From positions 248,001 to 312,000 of the forward strand of contig CAWISR010000003.1 of NCBI GenBank assembly GCA_963838845.1: a stretch of DNA of 64,000 bases, given 5' to 3'. Below, in pieces: positions 42,558 to 51,984 of this stretch (its first letter is position 1; each line of letters opens with the position of its first letter). The notes under the pieces were generated by a model that was given only the letters and a program-made list of their open reading frames with translations, searched no databases and was not told the DNA's origin. The position numbers were made by a program, and so were the translations under genes. Origin of the DNA: CAVRXQ01 sp963838845. GTDB lineage: Bacteria > Actinomycetota > Acidimicrobiia > Acidimicrobiales > Bog-793.

Positions 42558-44305
42558 GTCGAACCCCGATCGCCGTTCCCGTGCGGTGCTGCTGCGTCGA
42601 CGATCGCCGCCGCCTCGGAAAGGACCGGATCGCGGGTGTGACGGCGATGCGGCGGCGGCGAGGCGTGCTCAGGATGGTTGTAGTCCCATACCGGGCGATC
42701 CGAACGGATCGGCGGGATGAAGTCGAAGTTGTGGTGTGGCGGTGGCGAGGAGGTTGCCCACTCCAACGTCTGTCCATCCCAGGGGTTCCCAGATGCGCGC
42801 ACCGGACGACGCCAGGACACGTAGAAGTTCACCAGCATGATCGCGACCGCGACGAACAGCAGGTAGGCGCCACCGGTCGAAACCCGGTTCAGCGTCGTCC
42901 AGCCGCGATCCGGCGAGTACTCCGCAGTTCTCCGAACCATGCCGTGCAGTCCGAGCAGGTACTGCGGCATGAACGTCACCCAGAACCCGATGAACATGAA
43001 CCAGAAACTCGCTTTTCCGAGCTTTTCGTTCATCATCCGGCCGGTGATCTTCGGATACCAGTAGTAGACGCCCGCGAATCCGCCGAACACCGCGGAGCCG
43101 AACAGCACCTCGTGGAAGTGCGCGACGACGAAATACGTGTCGTGCGTCGCGAAGTCGATCGGCGGCGACGCGAGGAAGATCCCGGTGACGCCGCCGAACA
43201 AGAAGACTATGAGGAATCCGACAGCGAACAGCATCGGCGAATCGAAGGCGAGCTTGCCGCGCCACATCGTCCCGATCCAGTTGAAGAACTTCACGCCGGT
43301 CGGCACCGCGATCAGGTACGACATCAGCGAGAAGAACGGCAACAACACGACGCCGGTCGTGAACATGTGGTGCGCCCAGACGCTCGTGGACAACGCGCCG
43401 ATCGAGATCGTTGCGAAGACCATCCCCCGGTAGCCGAAGACCGGCTTGCGCGAGAACGTCGCGAGGACGTCCGTGACGATCCCGAAGTAGGGCAAGGCGA
43501 GGATGTAGACCTCCGGGTGCCCGAAGAACCAGAACAGGTTCTGCCACAACACCGGCACACCGCCGCCTTGGACCGAATAGATATGCGCGCCGAGGTTGCG
43601 GTCGCACCACAACATGATGAGCGCCGCGGTCAGAACCGGGAACGCGACCAGGATGAGGATCGCCGTGACGACCATGTTCCAGGTGAAGATCGGCACCCGG
43701 AACATCGTCATTCCGGGCGCGCGGAAATAGAAGACCGTGGTGATGATGTTCACGCCGGTGAAGATCGCCGAAAAACCGGTCAGCACGAGCGCGACGATCC
43801 ACAAGTCCGGCCCAGCTCCGGGCGAGTTCACCGAGTCCGACAACGGCGCGTACGCAACCCACCCGAAGTCGGCGGCGCCGCCCACGGTCAAGAACCCGCC
43901 GATCATCGTCAAACCGCCGGCGAGGTACAGCCAGTAGCTCAACGCGTTGAGGCGCGGGAAGGCCATGTCGGGTGCGCCGACTTGCAAGGGAACGATGTAG
44001 TTCGCAAGGCCACCGAACGCGAACGGTCCCGCGAACAGATAGAGCATCAGCGAGCCGTGCATCGTGAACAGCTCGTTGTAGGTGTGCTGGCTGACAATCG
44101 TGCTGTCAGGAGAGGTGAGTTGGGTGCGCATGATCATCGCGAACGCGCCCGCCATCAAAAAGAAGAGGAACGAGGTGATGAGGTAGCTCTTCCCGATCAC
44201 CTTGTGATCGGTCGAGGTGATCCACTTCAAGATCCCCGATGGGCCGTGTTCGGGCTCGTGGGGCTCGGGAGTGGCGACCTGCGGCCGTTCGGCGACGAGG
44301 GTCAT
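42554..44305 (-). CDS. ctaD: cytochrome c oxidase subunit I (CtaD)
   Basis: A 583-residue haem-copper oxidase subunit I with twelve membrane helices. FTMHGSLMLYL (low-spin haem ligand His), FWFFGHPEVYILALPYFG (CuB His and cross-linked Tyr), SVWAHHMFTTG (CuB His pair) and FVVAHFHEVLFGS (haem a3/a ligands) are all present. The GHPEVYI Glu and the D-channel Asp region mark an A-type proton-pumping oxidase. It reduces O2 to water using electrons from QcrC. ATG 44305 overlaps the ctaC stop. Confidence 0.95.
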   Translation of the reverse strand: MTLVAERPQVATPEPHEPEHGPSGILKWITSTDHKVIGKSYLITSFLFFLMAGAFAMIMRTQLTSPDSTIVSQHTYNELFTMHGSLMLYLFAGPFAFGGLANYIVPLQVGAPDMAFPRLNALSYWLYLAGGLTMIGGFLTVGGAADFGWVAYAPLSDSVNSPGAGPDLWIVALVLTGFSAIFTGVNIITTVFYFRAPGMTMFRVPIFTWNMVVTAILILVAFPVLTAALIMLWCDRNLGAHIYSVQGGGVPVLWQNLFWFFGHPEVYILALPYFGIVTDVLATFSRKPVFGYRGMVFATISIGALSTSVWAHHMFTTGVVLLPFFSLMSYLIAVPTGVKFFNWIGTMWRGKLAFDSPMLFAVGFLIVFLFGGVTGIFLASPPIDFATHDTYFVVAHFHEVLFGSAVFGGFAGVYYWYPKITGRMMNEKLGKASFWFMFIGFWVTFMPQYLLGLHGMVRRTAEYSPDRGWTTLNRVSTGGAYLLFVAVAIMLVNFYVSWRRPVRASGNPWDGQTLEWATSSPPPHHNFDFIPPIRSDRPVWDYNHPEHASPPPHRRHTRDPVLSEAAAIVDAAAPHGNGDRGST

Positions 44306-45162
44306 GACGCCGTTCCTTGCGCGGCTTGCGTCATTTGCTCGTGACTGATCCAGCTCGCAAAGGCGGCCTTCGACATGACGCGCACGCTGAACAACATCTC
44401 GGAGTGATAAAGGCCGCAGTACGTGTTGCACTGGCCGTCGTACACCCCGATTCGCGTCGGGGTGAACTCGAAGCGGTTCGTGAATCCGGGCAGCGCCATG
44501 CGGTCAAAGTTGAACTGCGGCACGTAGAAGCTGTGCACGACGTCGTTCGAGGTTAGGACGATCTTCGTTCGCTCGCCGAGCGGCAGGACGAGCTGGGGAT
44601 ACTGGCTCGACTTCGGGTTCCCTGCCAACAGCTTCGGCTCGGCGGCGGTGCGGATGACGACGTGCTGGGGGACGTTGTCGCCGTTCGCGTACGTGAACTG
44701 CCAGCCCCAGCGGAACGCAAGCACGTGGACCGTTTCGGCAGCAGGCGGAACCGCGTCAATCTCGTTCTCGGTGACCACGGTGAAATAGAAGATCACCCCG
44801 ACGATGATGATCGGGATCGTCGTATAGATGACCTCGAGCGGCAGATGCTCTCTCGTCTGCTTCGGAGGCGTGTCGTCGTCGCCCTTCTTCTTTCGGTACA
44901 TCGCGATCGACCAGAAGATCAGGAGCCACACGATGATCGCCACCGCGAGGCCGGCGATCGCCATACCGAACCACAGCTTGAACTCGTCGTGACCCTGCAC
45001 CGTCACGCCGCGGAAGGCTCCGAAGGTCGGAACCTTGCACCCGCCGAGAATCAGCGCGCCTCCGACTATCCCGACCGGAACGAACGCGCGCCGCGAAATT
45101 CTCCGCCTCCTCGACTCAAAAGGGCGCGGCGGACTTGGTTTCAGCGGCGCTCCGGAGGGCAC
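44302..45162 (-). CDS. ctaC: cytochrome c oxidase subunit II (CtaC)
   Basis: A 286-residue subunit II. A signal with a lipobox (LILGGC, Cys42) is followed by two membrane helices (about 62-88 and 110-130) and the cupredoxin domain. CuA ligands are visible in DVVHSFYV (His) and GQCNTYCGLYHSEM (two Cys, His, Met, and the bridging position). It receives electrons from QcrC. First gene of ctaC-ctaD-ctaF; an uncharacterised membrane-protein gene and tatA precede it on the same strand. Confidence 0.93.
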   Translation of the reverse strand: MPSGAPLKPSPPRPFESRRRRISRRAFVPVGIVGGALILGGCKVPTFGAFRGVTVQGHDEFKLWFGMAIAGLAVAIIVWLLIFWSIAMYRKKKGDDDTPPKQTREHLPLEVIYTTIPIIIVGVIFYFTVVTENEIDAVPPAAETVHVLAFRWGWQFTYANGDNVPQHVVIRTAAEPKLLAGNPKSSQYPQLVLPLGERTKIVLTSNDVVHSFYVPQFNFDRMALPGFTNRFEFTPTRIGVYDGQCNTYCGLYHSEMLFSVRVMSKAAFASWISHEQMTQAAQGTAS

Positions 45163-45244
45163 GTCCCGACACTAGTGAGCACGCGAACTTCGAGGCCAGC
45201 CGGAGGAAACGACATCGTCGTGGCGCGTTTTTGCCGCGCAACCC

Positions 45245-45832
45245 TCAGTTCTTCTGGGCGTTCGTTGCGTCGCGGTGCTCGCGCACGACCCGGCGGGTGA
45301 CCCCGGCGACAAGGCCGATCCGGCGGGCGGCGACCTTCGCCACCCTTGCCGCCTCGGGGGGCAGCGCCGCGGTCGCCGCTCCCGCTGAGCGCGCCGCGGA
45401 TCGCGACGGGTTCGCGCCCTCGCCCCCGCCAAGCCGCTGACGAGACCGCGGCGTGGCGGCGTAACTCGTCGAGCGCTCCATCCAGACGATGAGGACGGCG
45501 ACAGCCTCGCTGACCACGATGCCCGCGACGTGGAGACGTGACGCGAAGACGATCGGCAGCACGATCAACGCCCCGGCGATGACGAGGTCACCGACATGGT
45601 GCGCCCCTCGACTGAGCACCCCGAATACGCCGAGCGGACCAGAGGTGATCAGGTTCACCGCGGCGAGCAGGAAACCGGAGGTGACAAGCGAGATCTCGGC
45701 ACCGCCGCTCGAGTGGAACCCGACCACAATCAGGGCCAGGGCGACCACGTACTCCGCGACTTGGTGGGCAAGGAACAGGACACGGCGACGCGAGGCAGGC
45801 GCGTTTTCGTCTGCCTTCTTCTGCCGGCTCAT
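45245..45832 (-). CDS. four-helix membrane protein, unknown function
   Basis: A 195-residue protein with hydrophobic segments at about 25-42, 48-70, 78-98 and 100-118, then a roughly 75-residue Arg/Ala-rich cytoplasmic tail. It lies between tatA (24-base gap) and ctaC (82-base gap) on the same strand. No family recognised. The tail is unusually basic and could contact membrane lipids or nucleic acid. Confidence 0.6.
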   Translation of the reverse strand: MSRQKKADENAPASRRRVLFLAHQVAEYVVALALIVVGFHSSGGAEISLVTSGFLLAAVNLITSGPLGVFGVLSRGAHHVGDLVIAGALIVLPIVFASRLHVAGIVVSEAVAVLIVWMERSTSYAATPRSRQRLGGGEGANPSRSAARSAGAATAALPPEAARVAKVAARRIGLVAGVTRRVVREHRDATNAQKN

Positions 45833-45856
45833 CGCCGTTCAGCGCGGCGAGTCAGA

Positions 45857-46066
45857 TCAGGCGCCGGACTCCTTCTGCGACTCCGTCGGCGACGCGTCGG
45901 CTGCCTTCGCGGCTGGGTCGCCCTCGGAGAGACCCTTTTTGAATTCGTGCGAGGCAGAGCCGAGCCCGCGAGCGAGCTTCGGCAGCTGGCTCCCGCCGAA
46001 CAGCAACACGACCACGATGACCGCAATGATGATGAGACCGTCGGGGCCGAAGATGTCAGCGAGCAC
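45857..46066 (-). CDS. tatA: twin-arginine translocase subunit TatA
   Basis: A 69-residue TatA/E-family protein: a short N-terminus, the membrane helix LIIIAVIVVVLLFGGSQLPK with the FG hinge, the amphipathic helix LARGLGSASHEFKKG, and an acidic tail. TatA forms the channel that exports folded proteins such as the Rieske protein QcrA encoded in this window. GTG 46066 has GGAAGGAG upstream and gives the usual length; the frame is open a further 92 codons without TatA similarity. Confidence 0.88.
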   Translation of the reverse strand: MLADIFGPDGLIIIAVIVVVLLFGGSQLPKLARGLGSASHEFKKGLSEGDPAAKAADASPTESQKESGA

Positions 46067-46321
46067 GGGCGCTCCTTCCTTCTCACGCCATGCTACGCGG
46101 CGGCGGCGGCCCCCGATACCGCCGTTCGGCCCGCCCGTCTCTGGTCGGGCGTCGACGACAGCGTGTGCGGGTGTTATCGCTCCATCGGTCGCATGGACGG
46201 CCAAGGAAGGCATCCATGAGCATCTGGTCGACCGACAATTCATTGCGGCCTCTAAGGTGTCCGACGGCCGCTTCAGGGCTGCCAGGCGGGGTGGTCCGCG
46301 CCAAGGAGGAGTGGCGAATCG

Positions 46322-48463
46322 ATGACGATGTCGATACGGCACGACCGGGATCCTGTCGCCGAGGCTTCTTCTTCTGCCCTAAACCTGGGCGTCGTTCCCG
46401 GCGCGCCGATGACGTGGCGGGGGGTGTCCTCGCAAGAGGCGCTCGACGACTACCGGATGGCGTGCCTCTCGCGTGCGACCGACGAGCGCCAGCTCACGTT
46501 GCACAAGCAGGGACGCGCGTATTTCCACATCTCCGGGGAAGGCCACGAGATCCTGCTCATCGGGCTCGCCCGTTCGCTGCGCCCCGGCTACGACTGGTTC
46601 TTCCCTTACTACCGCGACCTCGCCCTCGTGCTCTCCCTCGGTGTCCACCCTCGCGACGTCCTCTACCAGGCAGTCGGCGCGGCCGCCGACCCGGCCTCCG
46701 GTGGGCGACAGATGCCGTCGCACTGGGGCGACAAGCGGCTGAATATCGCCACCCAGTCGAGTCCGACCGGCAGCCAGTGCCTCCCCGCCGTCGGGTGCGC
46801 TGAAGGGGGTCGCTATATCGCGCGGCGTGGCATCGAAGGGCTCACGGCCCACGCCGACGAAGTCGTCTACGTCTCGCTCGGCGACGGCGCCACCTCCGAG
46901 GGCGAGTTCTGGGAGAGCTTGAACACCTCGTGCCGCCTGCGGCTGCCCGTCGTCTACGTCGTCGAGGACAACGGCTTCGCGATCTCCGTCCCGGTGGCCG
47001 ATCAGGCCCCCGCGCCGATATCCGACCTCGTCTCGGGGTTCCCTGGCTTGGAGGTCGTGCGCACCGACGGCTGCGACTACTTCGAAACCCGCCAAAAGGG
47101 AGCTGCGGCAATCGCCCGGGCGCGAACCGGCGACGGGCCGGCGTTGATCCACGGTCGGGTTATCCGGCTCGGATCGCATTCCTCGTCGGACAACCAAAAG
47201 AAGTACCGCGACAAGCAGGCGATCGAGACCGACCTGGCGGCAGATCCGGTCCGGCGCTTCCGCGACGAGCTGATCCGCGCCGGCGTCCTCACCGAGGCGC
47301 TCGACGAGCAGATCCGTGCCGAGGTGCATGCGCTCGTCGCCGAGGCGGCTCAGGAGGCGCTCGCCGCTGACAAACCGGATCCGAAGTCCGTCATGGACCA
47401 CCTCGTCGTCCTGCCCGAGATTCCCGAGCCGGTCTCTCCCCCAGAAGACGGTGAGCCGGTGATGTTCGGGGAGGCGATCCGCCGCACGTTGTTCGAAGTG
47501 ATGTCGGCCGACGAGCGCGTCCGCGTCTTCGGCGAGGACGTCGCCGACGCGTCCCAGGACGACTTGGAGGGTCTCGGTGGGGTCTTCGGCCTCACCGCCG
47601 GTCTGCAGAAGGCCTTCGGAAAGGATCGCTGCTACAACACGCCGCTCGCCGAGGCGAACATCATCGGCCGCGGCGTCGGGCAGGCGATACGCGGCCTGCA
47701 TCCGGCTCCGGAGATCCAGTTCTTCGATTACATCTGGACCGGGATGCAGCAGCTGCGCTCGGAGGCGGCGACGACGCGCTGGCGCTCGAACGGAGCATTC
47801 AACCTGCCGATGGTGATCCGCACCGCGATCGGCGGCTACCTGCATGGCGGCGCGATCTGGCACTCCCAAAGCGGCGAGTCGATCTTCACGCACATCCCCG
47901 GATTCATCGTGATCTTTCCCTCGCGCGCACGCGACGTCGCCGGACTGTTGCGCGCCGCGTTCCGGTGCGAAGACCCGGTGCTGTTCCTCGAGCACAAGCA
48001 CCTTTTCCGCCAGCGCTACACGACCGACCCGTTCCCGCCGCCCGAGTACGTGGTGCCGATCGGCAAGGCGGCGACGAGGCGGGTGGGAGACGACCTCACC
48101 ATCGTCACGTGGGGCGCGACCGTGCAGCGCTCCCTCGTCGCCGCCGAAAAGCTCTCAGCCGACGACATCGAAGTCGAGGTCATCGATCTGCGCACCCTCG
48201 TCCCCTACGATCGCGAGGCGATCGCCGAATCGGTGCGAAAGACGGCGCGCTGCCTCGTCGTCCACGAAGACGTGATCACGTCGGGCTTCGGTGCCGAGAT
48301 CGCGGCGTTCGTCGCCGGCGAATGCTTCGAGGACCTCGACGCGCCGGTGCGACGCTTCGCCGCGCCCGACACCTGGGTCGGCTACGAGCCGGGGATCGAA
48401 CGGGCGGTGCTTCCCCAACCCGACGACATCGCCGCCGCGACGCGCGAACTCATCGCCTATTGA
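46322..48463 (+). CDS. fused 2-oxoacid dehydrogenase E1 alpha-beta subunit
   Basis: A 713-residue thiamine-diphosphate enzyme with both E1 chains in one protein. The alpha part (about 40-370) has HKQGRAYFHISGEGHEI and the ThDP motif GDG at 187-189 with the closing EDN at 215-217. The beta part (about 390-710) has VMFGEAIRRTLFEVM, EANIIGRGVGQAI and DLRTLVPYDREAI. It oxidatively decarboxylates a 2-oxoacid, probably a branched-chain one or pyruvate, and passes the acyl group to an E2 not found here. GGAGGAG lies 12 bases before ATG 46322. Converges on pstA with a 7-base overlap. Confidence 0.85.
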   Translation: MTMSIRHDRDPVAEASSSALNLGVVPGAPMTWRGVSSQEALDDYRMACLSRATDERQLTLHKQGRAYFHISGEGHEILLIGLARSLRPGYDWFFPYYRDLALVLSLGVHPRDVLYQAVGAAADPASGGRQMPSHWGDKRLNIATQSSPTGSQCLPAVGCAEGGRYIARRGIEGLTAHADEVVYVSLGDGATSEGEFWESLNTSCRLRLPVVYVVEDNGFAISVPVADQAPAPISDLVSGFPGLEVVRTDGCDYFETRQKGAAAIARARTGDGPALIHGRVIRLGSHSSSDNQKKYRDKQAIETDLAADPVRRFRDELIRAGVLTEALDEQIRAEVHALVAEAAQEALAADKPDPKSVMDHLVVLPEIPEPVSPPEDGEPVMFGEAIRRTLFEVMSADERVRVFGEDVADASQDDLEGLGGVFGLTAGLQKAFGKDRCYNTPLAEANIIGRGVGQAIRGLHPAPEIQFFDYIWTGMQQLRSEAATTRWRSNGAFNLPMVIRTAIGGYLHGGAIWHSQSGESIFTHIPGFIVIFPSRARDVAGLLRAAFRCEDPVLFLEHKHLFRQRYTTDPFPPPEYVVPIGKAATRRVGDDLTIVTWGATVQRSLVAAEKLSADDIEVEVIDLRTLVPYDREAIAESVRKTARCLVVHEDVITSGFGAEIAAFVAGECFEDLDAPVRRFAAPDTWVGYEPGIERAVLPQPDDIAAATRELIAY

Positions 48464-49500
48464 GGCTCAGCCGCTGGGGGGCTGTCCCGAGGGACGTCGG
48501 TCGCAATCGCGGCCTTGGCGATCACTTGCGCGGCGCCGCTCTCGGTCTTCCGCACATGCAAGCGCCCGGGTCGAGCCGCCTTGCTCGCCGAGAGTGCCCG
48601 GTTCGGCGCGAACTTCTGCGTAGCGCGCACGATAAAACGCGATCCGATGATCAACAGGACGACTAGCACGACGAGAATCATCGCTGCGTCGTTCGATAGG
48701 ACGTGCTGGCCCGGGAATGGGCTGTCGTAATCGGCATAGACGGCATAGGTGAGGTAACCCACTGGGGAATGTACGAGCGCACCTGTCGGATAGCTCACGC
48801 TCGACCCTGCCGTATAAAGGAGCGGAGCCGTCTCGCCAATCGAGATCGCGATTGCGACAACAAGCCCAGTGAGCATTCCCGGCATTGCGGACCGTAGTAC
48901 GAGCTTGCGAAGCAGATATGACTTCGCCATTCCGAGCGCCTCGCCGCCTTCGCGGTAGGCAAGCGGAACCTGATTCAGTGCTAGCTCGGTCGACTTCGCG
49001 ATGTACGGCACGACCAGCAACGAAAGGACGATAAACGCGGCGAGAAGCGAGAACTGCCAATGGAGTCCGACGACGAGCGCGACGTAGCCGACATAGCCAA
49101 ATACGATCGACGGAATCCCCGACATGACGTCGGACGCGCCGCGCAGGATCGTCCTCACGAGGCCTTGCTTGCCGAACTCGGCCAGATAGATGCCACAGCC
49201 AGCCCCGATCACGCCGGCGATGACTGCGACACCAAAGGTGATGAGGAGCGTCCCAACGATGTCGTTCGCAAGCCCGCCTTTGACGCCAACGGTCGGGGTC
49301 CAGATCACTCTCCATCGCCAGCCGCTAATCCCCCGATAGAACACTCCGCTCAGAATCCACACGACGGGGGTGACAAGGAGGGCGAGGCCGAGCGCGCAAA
49401 GACCCCACCAGACCCTATTGGCGATCCGGCGGGAGCGGGCAATTCCCTGATTCGCATCAGGGGCCGCGACGGCCGGCACAGATCCGGTGCCGACTCCCAT
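48457..49500 (-). CDS. pstA: phosphate ABC transporter permease PstA
   Basis: A 347-residue permease with six membrane helices. The cytoplasmic coupling loop is at ALNQVPLAYREGGEALGMAKSYLL, with the EGG-ALG motif that docks to PstB, and ASDVMSGIPSIVFGYV is typical of PstA/PstC. It pairs with PstC to import phosphate delivered by PstS. ATG 49500 shares its A with the last base of the pstC stop (TGATG). The C-terminal extension of about 50 residues is polar. Confidence 0.92.
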   Translation of the reverse strand: MGVGTGSVPAVAAPDANQGIARSRRIANRVWWGLCALGLALLVTPVVWILSGVFYRGISGWRWRVIWTPTVGVKGGLANDIVGTLLITFGVAVIAGVIGAGCGIYLAEFGKQGLVRTILRGASDVMSGIPSIVFGYVGYVALVVGLHWQFSLLAAFIVLSLLVVPYIAKSTELALNQVPLAYREGGEALGMAKSYLLRKLVLRSAMPGMLTGLVVAIAISIGETAPLLYTAGSSVSYPTGALVHSPVGYLTYAVYADYDSPFPGQHVLSNDAAMILVVLVVLLIIGSRFIVRATQKFAPNRALSASKAARPGRLHVRKTESGAAQVIAKAAIATDVPRDSPPAAEPQ

Positions 49501-50627
49501 CAGAACCCCGCGCCGACCGGCAAAGCCGCGCCGCGGCTCGTGCGGTGGACGATAACCCTGGCGATGACGTTTGCGAGCAGCGTGATCGCCATGAGGACGA
49601 GCGCCAACTCGGCGATTGCGCGGACCGCGAGATGACTTGGGTCCACTTGGGCAGCGTCGAGGTTCGACACGATGAATGCTGCGATCGACGACATGACCCC
49701 ATAGATGTTGTGCGGGAACTGGTCCTGCGATCCGGAGATGATCGCGACGGCAATCGTTTCGCCCAGCGCTCGGCCGAGGCCGAGCACCGACGCACCGATG
49801 ACACCGGCCCGAATCCAGCGCGCCTGGACGCTGCGGAAGACTTCTGCGCCCGTCATTCCGAGCGCTTCAGCCCCTTCCTTCGTTGTCTCGGGAACTTGGC
49901 GGAGCAAGTCCCGAGTTGTCGCGGCAATGATCGGAATGATCATCGCCGCGAGGACGAGTCCGCTCGTCAGCAATCCCTCCCCGGATCCAACCGATCCCCG
50001 AAAGATGTTGAATGGGGGCACATTCGGAAGGTGGGCCAGAACCGGATAGATCTCTTTTGCGACCCAGGGTCCGAACGTCAAAGCACCCCACACTCCGACA
50101 ACGACGCTCGGAATACCAGCAAGGATCTCGAGACAGAACCCGATTCCTGCGGCTATGCGCGCCGGGAGTTTCTCGACGACGAGAATCGCCGCCCCAATGG
50201 CGACCGGGAGCGCGCAAACGAGGGCGATTCCGGATGACTCGAGCGTCCCGACGATCAGTGGGAGCGCGCCGAATTCAGCGCCCTGCAGATGTCGTACTCC
50301 GTGGGTCGTGACCTCTCCGCCGTAGAGACTGCCGATCGTCCAAGTGCTCGAAGTAAGAAAGTGGATTCCGCTGAATTGAATTGTCGGCCGCGCCTCGAAG
50401 TAGAGGATGAGCAGCATCGCGATGAGCGCCCCGAGTGGGATGATCGCAGTGAATCCTGTGCCGGCCGCCACGACGCGCTCGACCAGCTGTCGGCGTCTTT
50501 GTGAGGGTGCTCTGCCGAGCTTCGCCGCCTGAACGCTTCGCCGCGAAGGCGCGGGTGGCTGGAGCGATCCTTTCGCTCCAGCCACCTCATCGCCTTCGCT
50601 GACGGGAAACCGGGTCCCCTCTGTCAT
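49500..50627 (-). CDS. pstC: phosphate ABC transporter permease PstC
   Basis: A permease of up to 375 residues with six membrane helices. IPSVVVGVWGALTFGP and the coupling loop QVPETTKEGAEALGMTGAEVF identify PstC. The first roughly 45 residues are polar and contain the codons that form a perfect 14-bp RNA hairpin (50554-50586). This makes ATG 50627 somewhat doubtful, since a start after the hairpin, just before the first helix, is possible. It lies 82 bases downstream of pstS, with another stem-loop in the gap. Confidence 0.9.
   Translation of the reverse strand: MTEGTRFPVSEGDEVAGAKGSLQPPAPSRRSVQAAKLGRAPSQRRRQLVERVVAAGTGFTAIIPLGALIAMLLILYFEARPTIQFSGIHFLTSSTWTIGSLYGGEVTTHGVRHLQGAEFGALPLIVGTLESSGIALVCALPVAIGAAILVVEKLPARIAAGIGFCLEILAGIPSVVVGVWGALTFGPWVAKEIYPVLAHLPNVPPFNIFRGSVGSGEGLLTSGLVLAAMIIPIIAATTRDLLRQVPETTKEGAEALGMTGAEVFRSVQARWIRAGVIGASVLGLGRALGETIAVAIISGSQDQFPHNIYGVMSSIAAFIVSNLDAAQVDPSHLAVRAIAELALVLMAITLLANVIARVIVHRTSRGAALPVGAGF
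50554..50586 (-). promoter_or_regulatory. perfect 14-bp hairpin at the start of pstC
   Basis: In the mRNA sense a 14-bp stem beginning GGTGGCTGGAGCGA encloses the 5-base loop AAGGA. It covers roughly codons 14-25 of pstC as annotated, or the leader if the true start is downstream. Such a stable stem should slow ribosomes or protect the upstream pstS message. Confidence 0.6.
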
Positions 50628-50638
50628 CGCGAACGACG

Positions 50639-50682
50639 CTCGCCGCGAGATGCCTTGCCTGCTGACGTCATGCCGCGGCGAG
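50639..50682 (-). promoter_or_regulatory. stem-loop in the pstS-pstC gap
   Basis: CTCGCCGCG and CGCGGCGAG are perfect 9-base inverted arms separated by 26 bases, just after pstS. There is no T-run, so an RNA-stability or processing element is more likely than a full terminator. Confidence 0.5.
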
Positions 50683-50709
50683 TCGCGTCCAAGGTTGCCC
50701 CGGTCTTAG

Positions 50710-51942
50710 CTACGTGAGCGAGTTGAGCAGGGCGATTGCGGCTTGTATTCCGTTCAATGGCAGCTGCTTGAAGTTGACCGGGTCGAGATACGCACTCGAT
50801 GCCCCGTGCCTTGGGTCCATTCCCCAGGCGAGCATGGCTTTGATCGCTGCTTCTGTCGTTGAACTCGGCTGGTTCTGGAGGACGATCGCGTACTCGAAGT
50901 TCGTGATCGGGTACCCGAACTTTGCCGACTTCGAGTCGATGAGCGAGATCGCCCCGCTCGACGGAACGCGCGTAAAGCTCGCGATCTCGCTCGAGATCGT
51001 GAACGCGTCAGGGACCTCGAAGTTTCCACTGCCATTCTGGAGCGCCGCGAACCCGAGGCCGTCCCCGTTCGTCTGCGTGAGGTAGCTGACGCCGACGTAA
51101 CCGACGGCACCCACGGTCTTGTCGACCCCCGAGACCACGCCAGTGTTGCCGTTCTGAGCCTCCTCATTCGCGACGGAGGGCCAAGTCGCGTAGAAGAGGT
51201 TGGGACCGAGATATGGGGCTGGGTGGTTCCAGCTCGTCTTGTCCCCGTAGTACAGGTACGACGTGAAGATGAACGTGTCACCGCTCGAGTCCGATCGGCG
51301 GACGGGGGTGATCGCCAAGTTAGGCAGGGTGACCCCAGGGTTGACCTTCGCGATCAGCTTGTTGTCCCAGTTCGCGATCGCGCCGTCATACATGTCGTTG
51401 AGAATCGTGGCCGTGATGTGCAGGTGCTTTGAGACCGGAACACTCGGGAGGTTGTACACGACCGCCTGGGCGGAGACGACAACGGGAATGTCGAGAGCAG
51501 CCGGTGGCCCCGTACGCTCACTCGCTGGAAGGAAGGCGTCGCTCGCACCGATGTTGATCGCGCCCGAAAGCGCCTCCGACGTTCCTTTTCCGGAGCCGCC
51601 CGCAGCCGGATTGAGTCCCACAGGGGGGTTTCCGGCAGTCGCATTGCCACCCTGCCACTCTGCCCAAAGCGGGTAGAAAAGTGACGAGCCAGCCTCGCTG
51701 AGCTTTACGCCGGAAGGAGCGGCCGCCTCAAAAGCTGAAAGTTCATTCTCTGCCGCGACGAGCTGAGCCGCAGTCGACTGGGGCTTCTTCGTCTTGTGTG
51801 CCTTGGAAGCTCCGGCCGGCGACGCCGCGAGAGCGGCCAGGCTGAGCGAGCCGACGAGCGCGACGACGCAGAGCGTCGCCACCCGAGTGCGGCCTAGGCC
51901 GCCCCGCGGGTTCCTCCTCGTAGTTGTTTGGTCGTTGCGCAT
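50710..51942 (-). CDS. pstS: phosphate-binding protein PstS
   Basis: A 410-residue exported binding protein. It has a signal peptide (about 18-46, ending SPAGASKA) and no lipobox Cys, so it is either released or held some other way. The phosphate-binding segments are recognisable: EAGSSLFYPLWAEW, GASDAFLP, and RRSDSSGDTFIFTSYL (the SGDT loop). It captures phosphate outside the cell for PstC-PstA. It comes after pstB and before pstC in the direction of transcription. Confidence 0.92.
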   Translation of the reverse strand: MRNDQTTTRRNPRGGLGRTRVATLCVVALVGSLSLAALAASPAGASKAHKTKKPQSTAAQLVAAENELSAFEAAAPSGVKLSEAGSSLFYPLWAEWQGGNATAGNPPVGLNPAAGGSGKGTSEALSGAINIGASDAFLPASERTGPPAALDIPVVVSAQAVVYNLPSVPVSKHLHITATILNDMYDGAIANWDNKLIAKVNPGVTLPNLAITPVRRSDSSGDTFIFTSYLYYGDKTSWNHPAPYLGPNLFYATWPSVANEEAQNGNTGVVSGVDKTVGAVGYVGVSYLTQTNGDGLGFAALQNGSGNFEVPDAFTISSEIASFTRVPSSGAISLIDSKSAKFGYPITNFEYAIVLQNQPSSTTEAAIKAMLAWGMDPRHGASSAYLDPVNFKQLPLNGIQAAIALLNSLT

Positions 51943-51969
51943 CTTTCGGTCTTGCTCCTTTCAGTCGTC

Positions 51970-51984
51970 CGCCCAAAATGGGCG
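51970..51984 (-). promoter_or_regulatory. hairpin in the pstB-pstS gap
   Basis: CGCCCA-AAA-TGGGCG: perfect 6-base arms with a 3-base spacer, 28 bases before the pstS start. It may be an operator or a weak attenuator. The same arm sequence recurs at 52997-53016. Confidence 0.35.

Noticed and set aside
42581..44344. 587-codon plus-strand frame opposite ctaD
   Set aside because: Composition is almost wholly Arg, Glu, Asp and His; ctaD on the other strand has every catalytic residue.
46379..48001. 540-codon reverse-strand frame opposite the E1 fusion gene
   Set aside because: Shadow frame caused by codon bias; no motif or ribosome-binding site.
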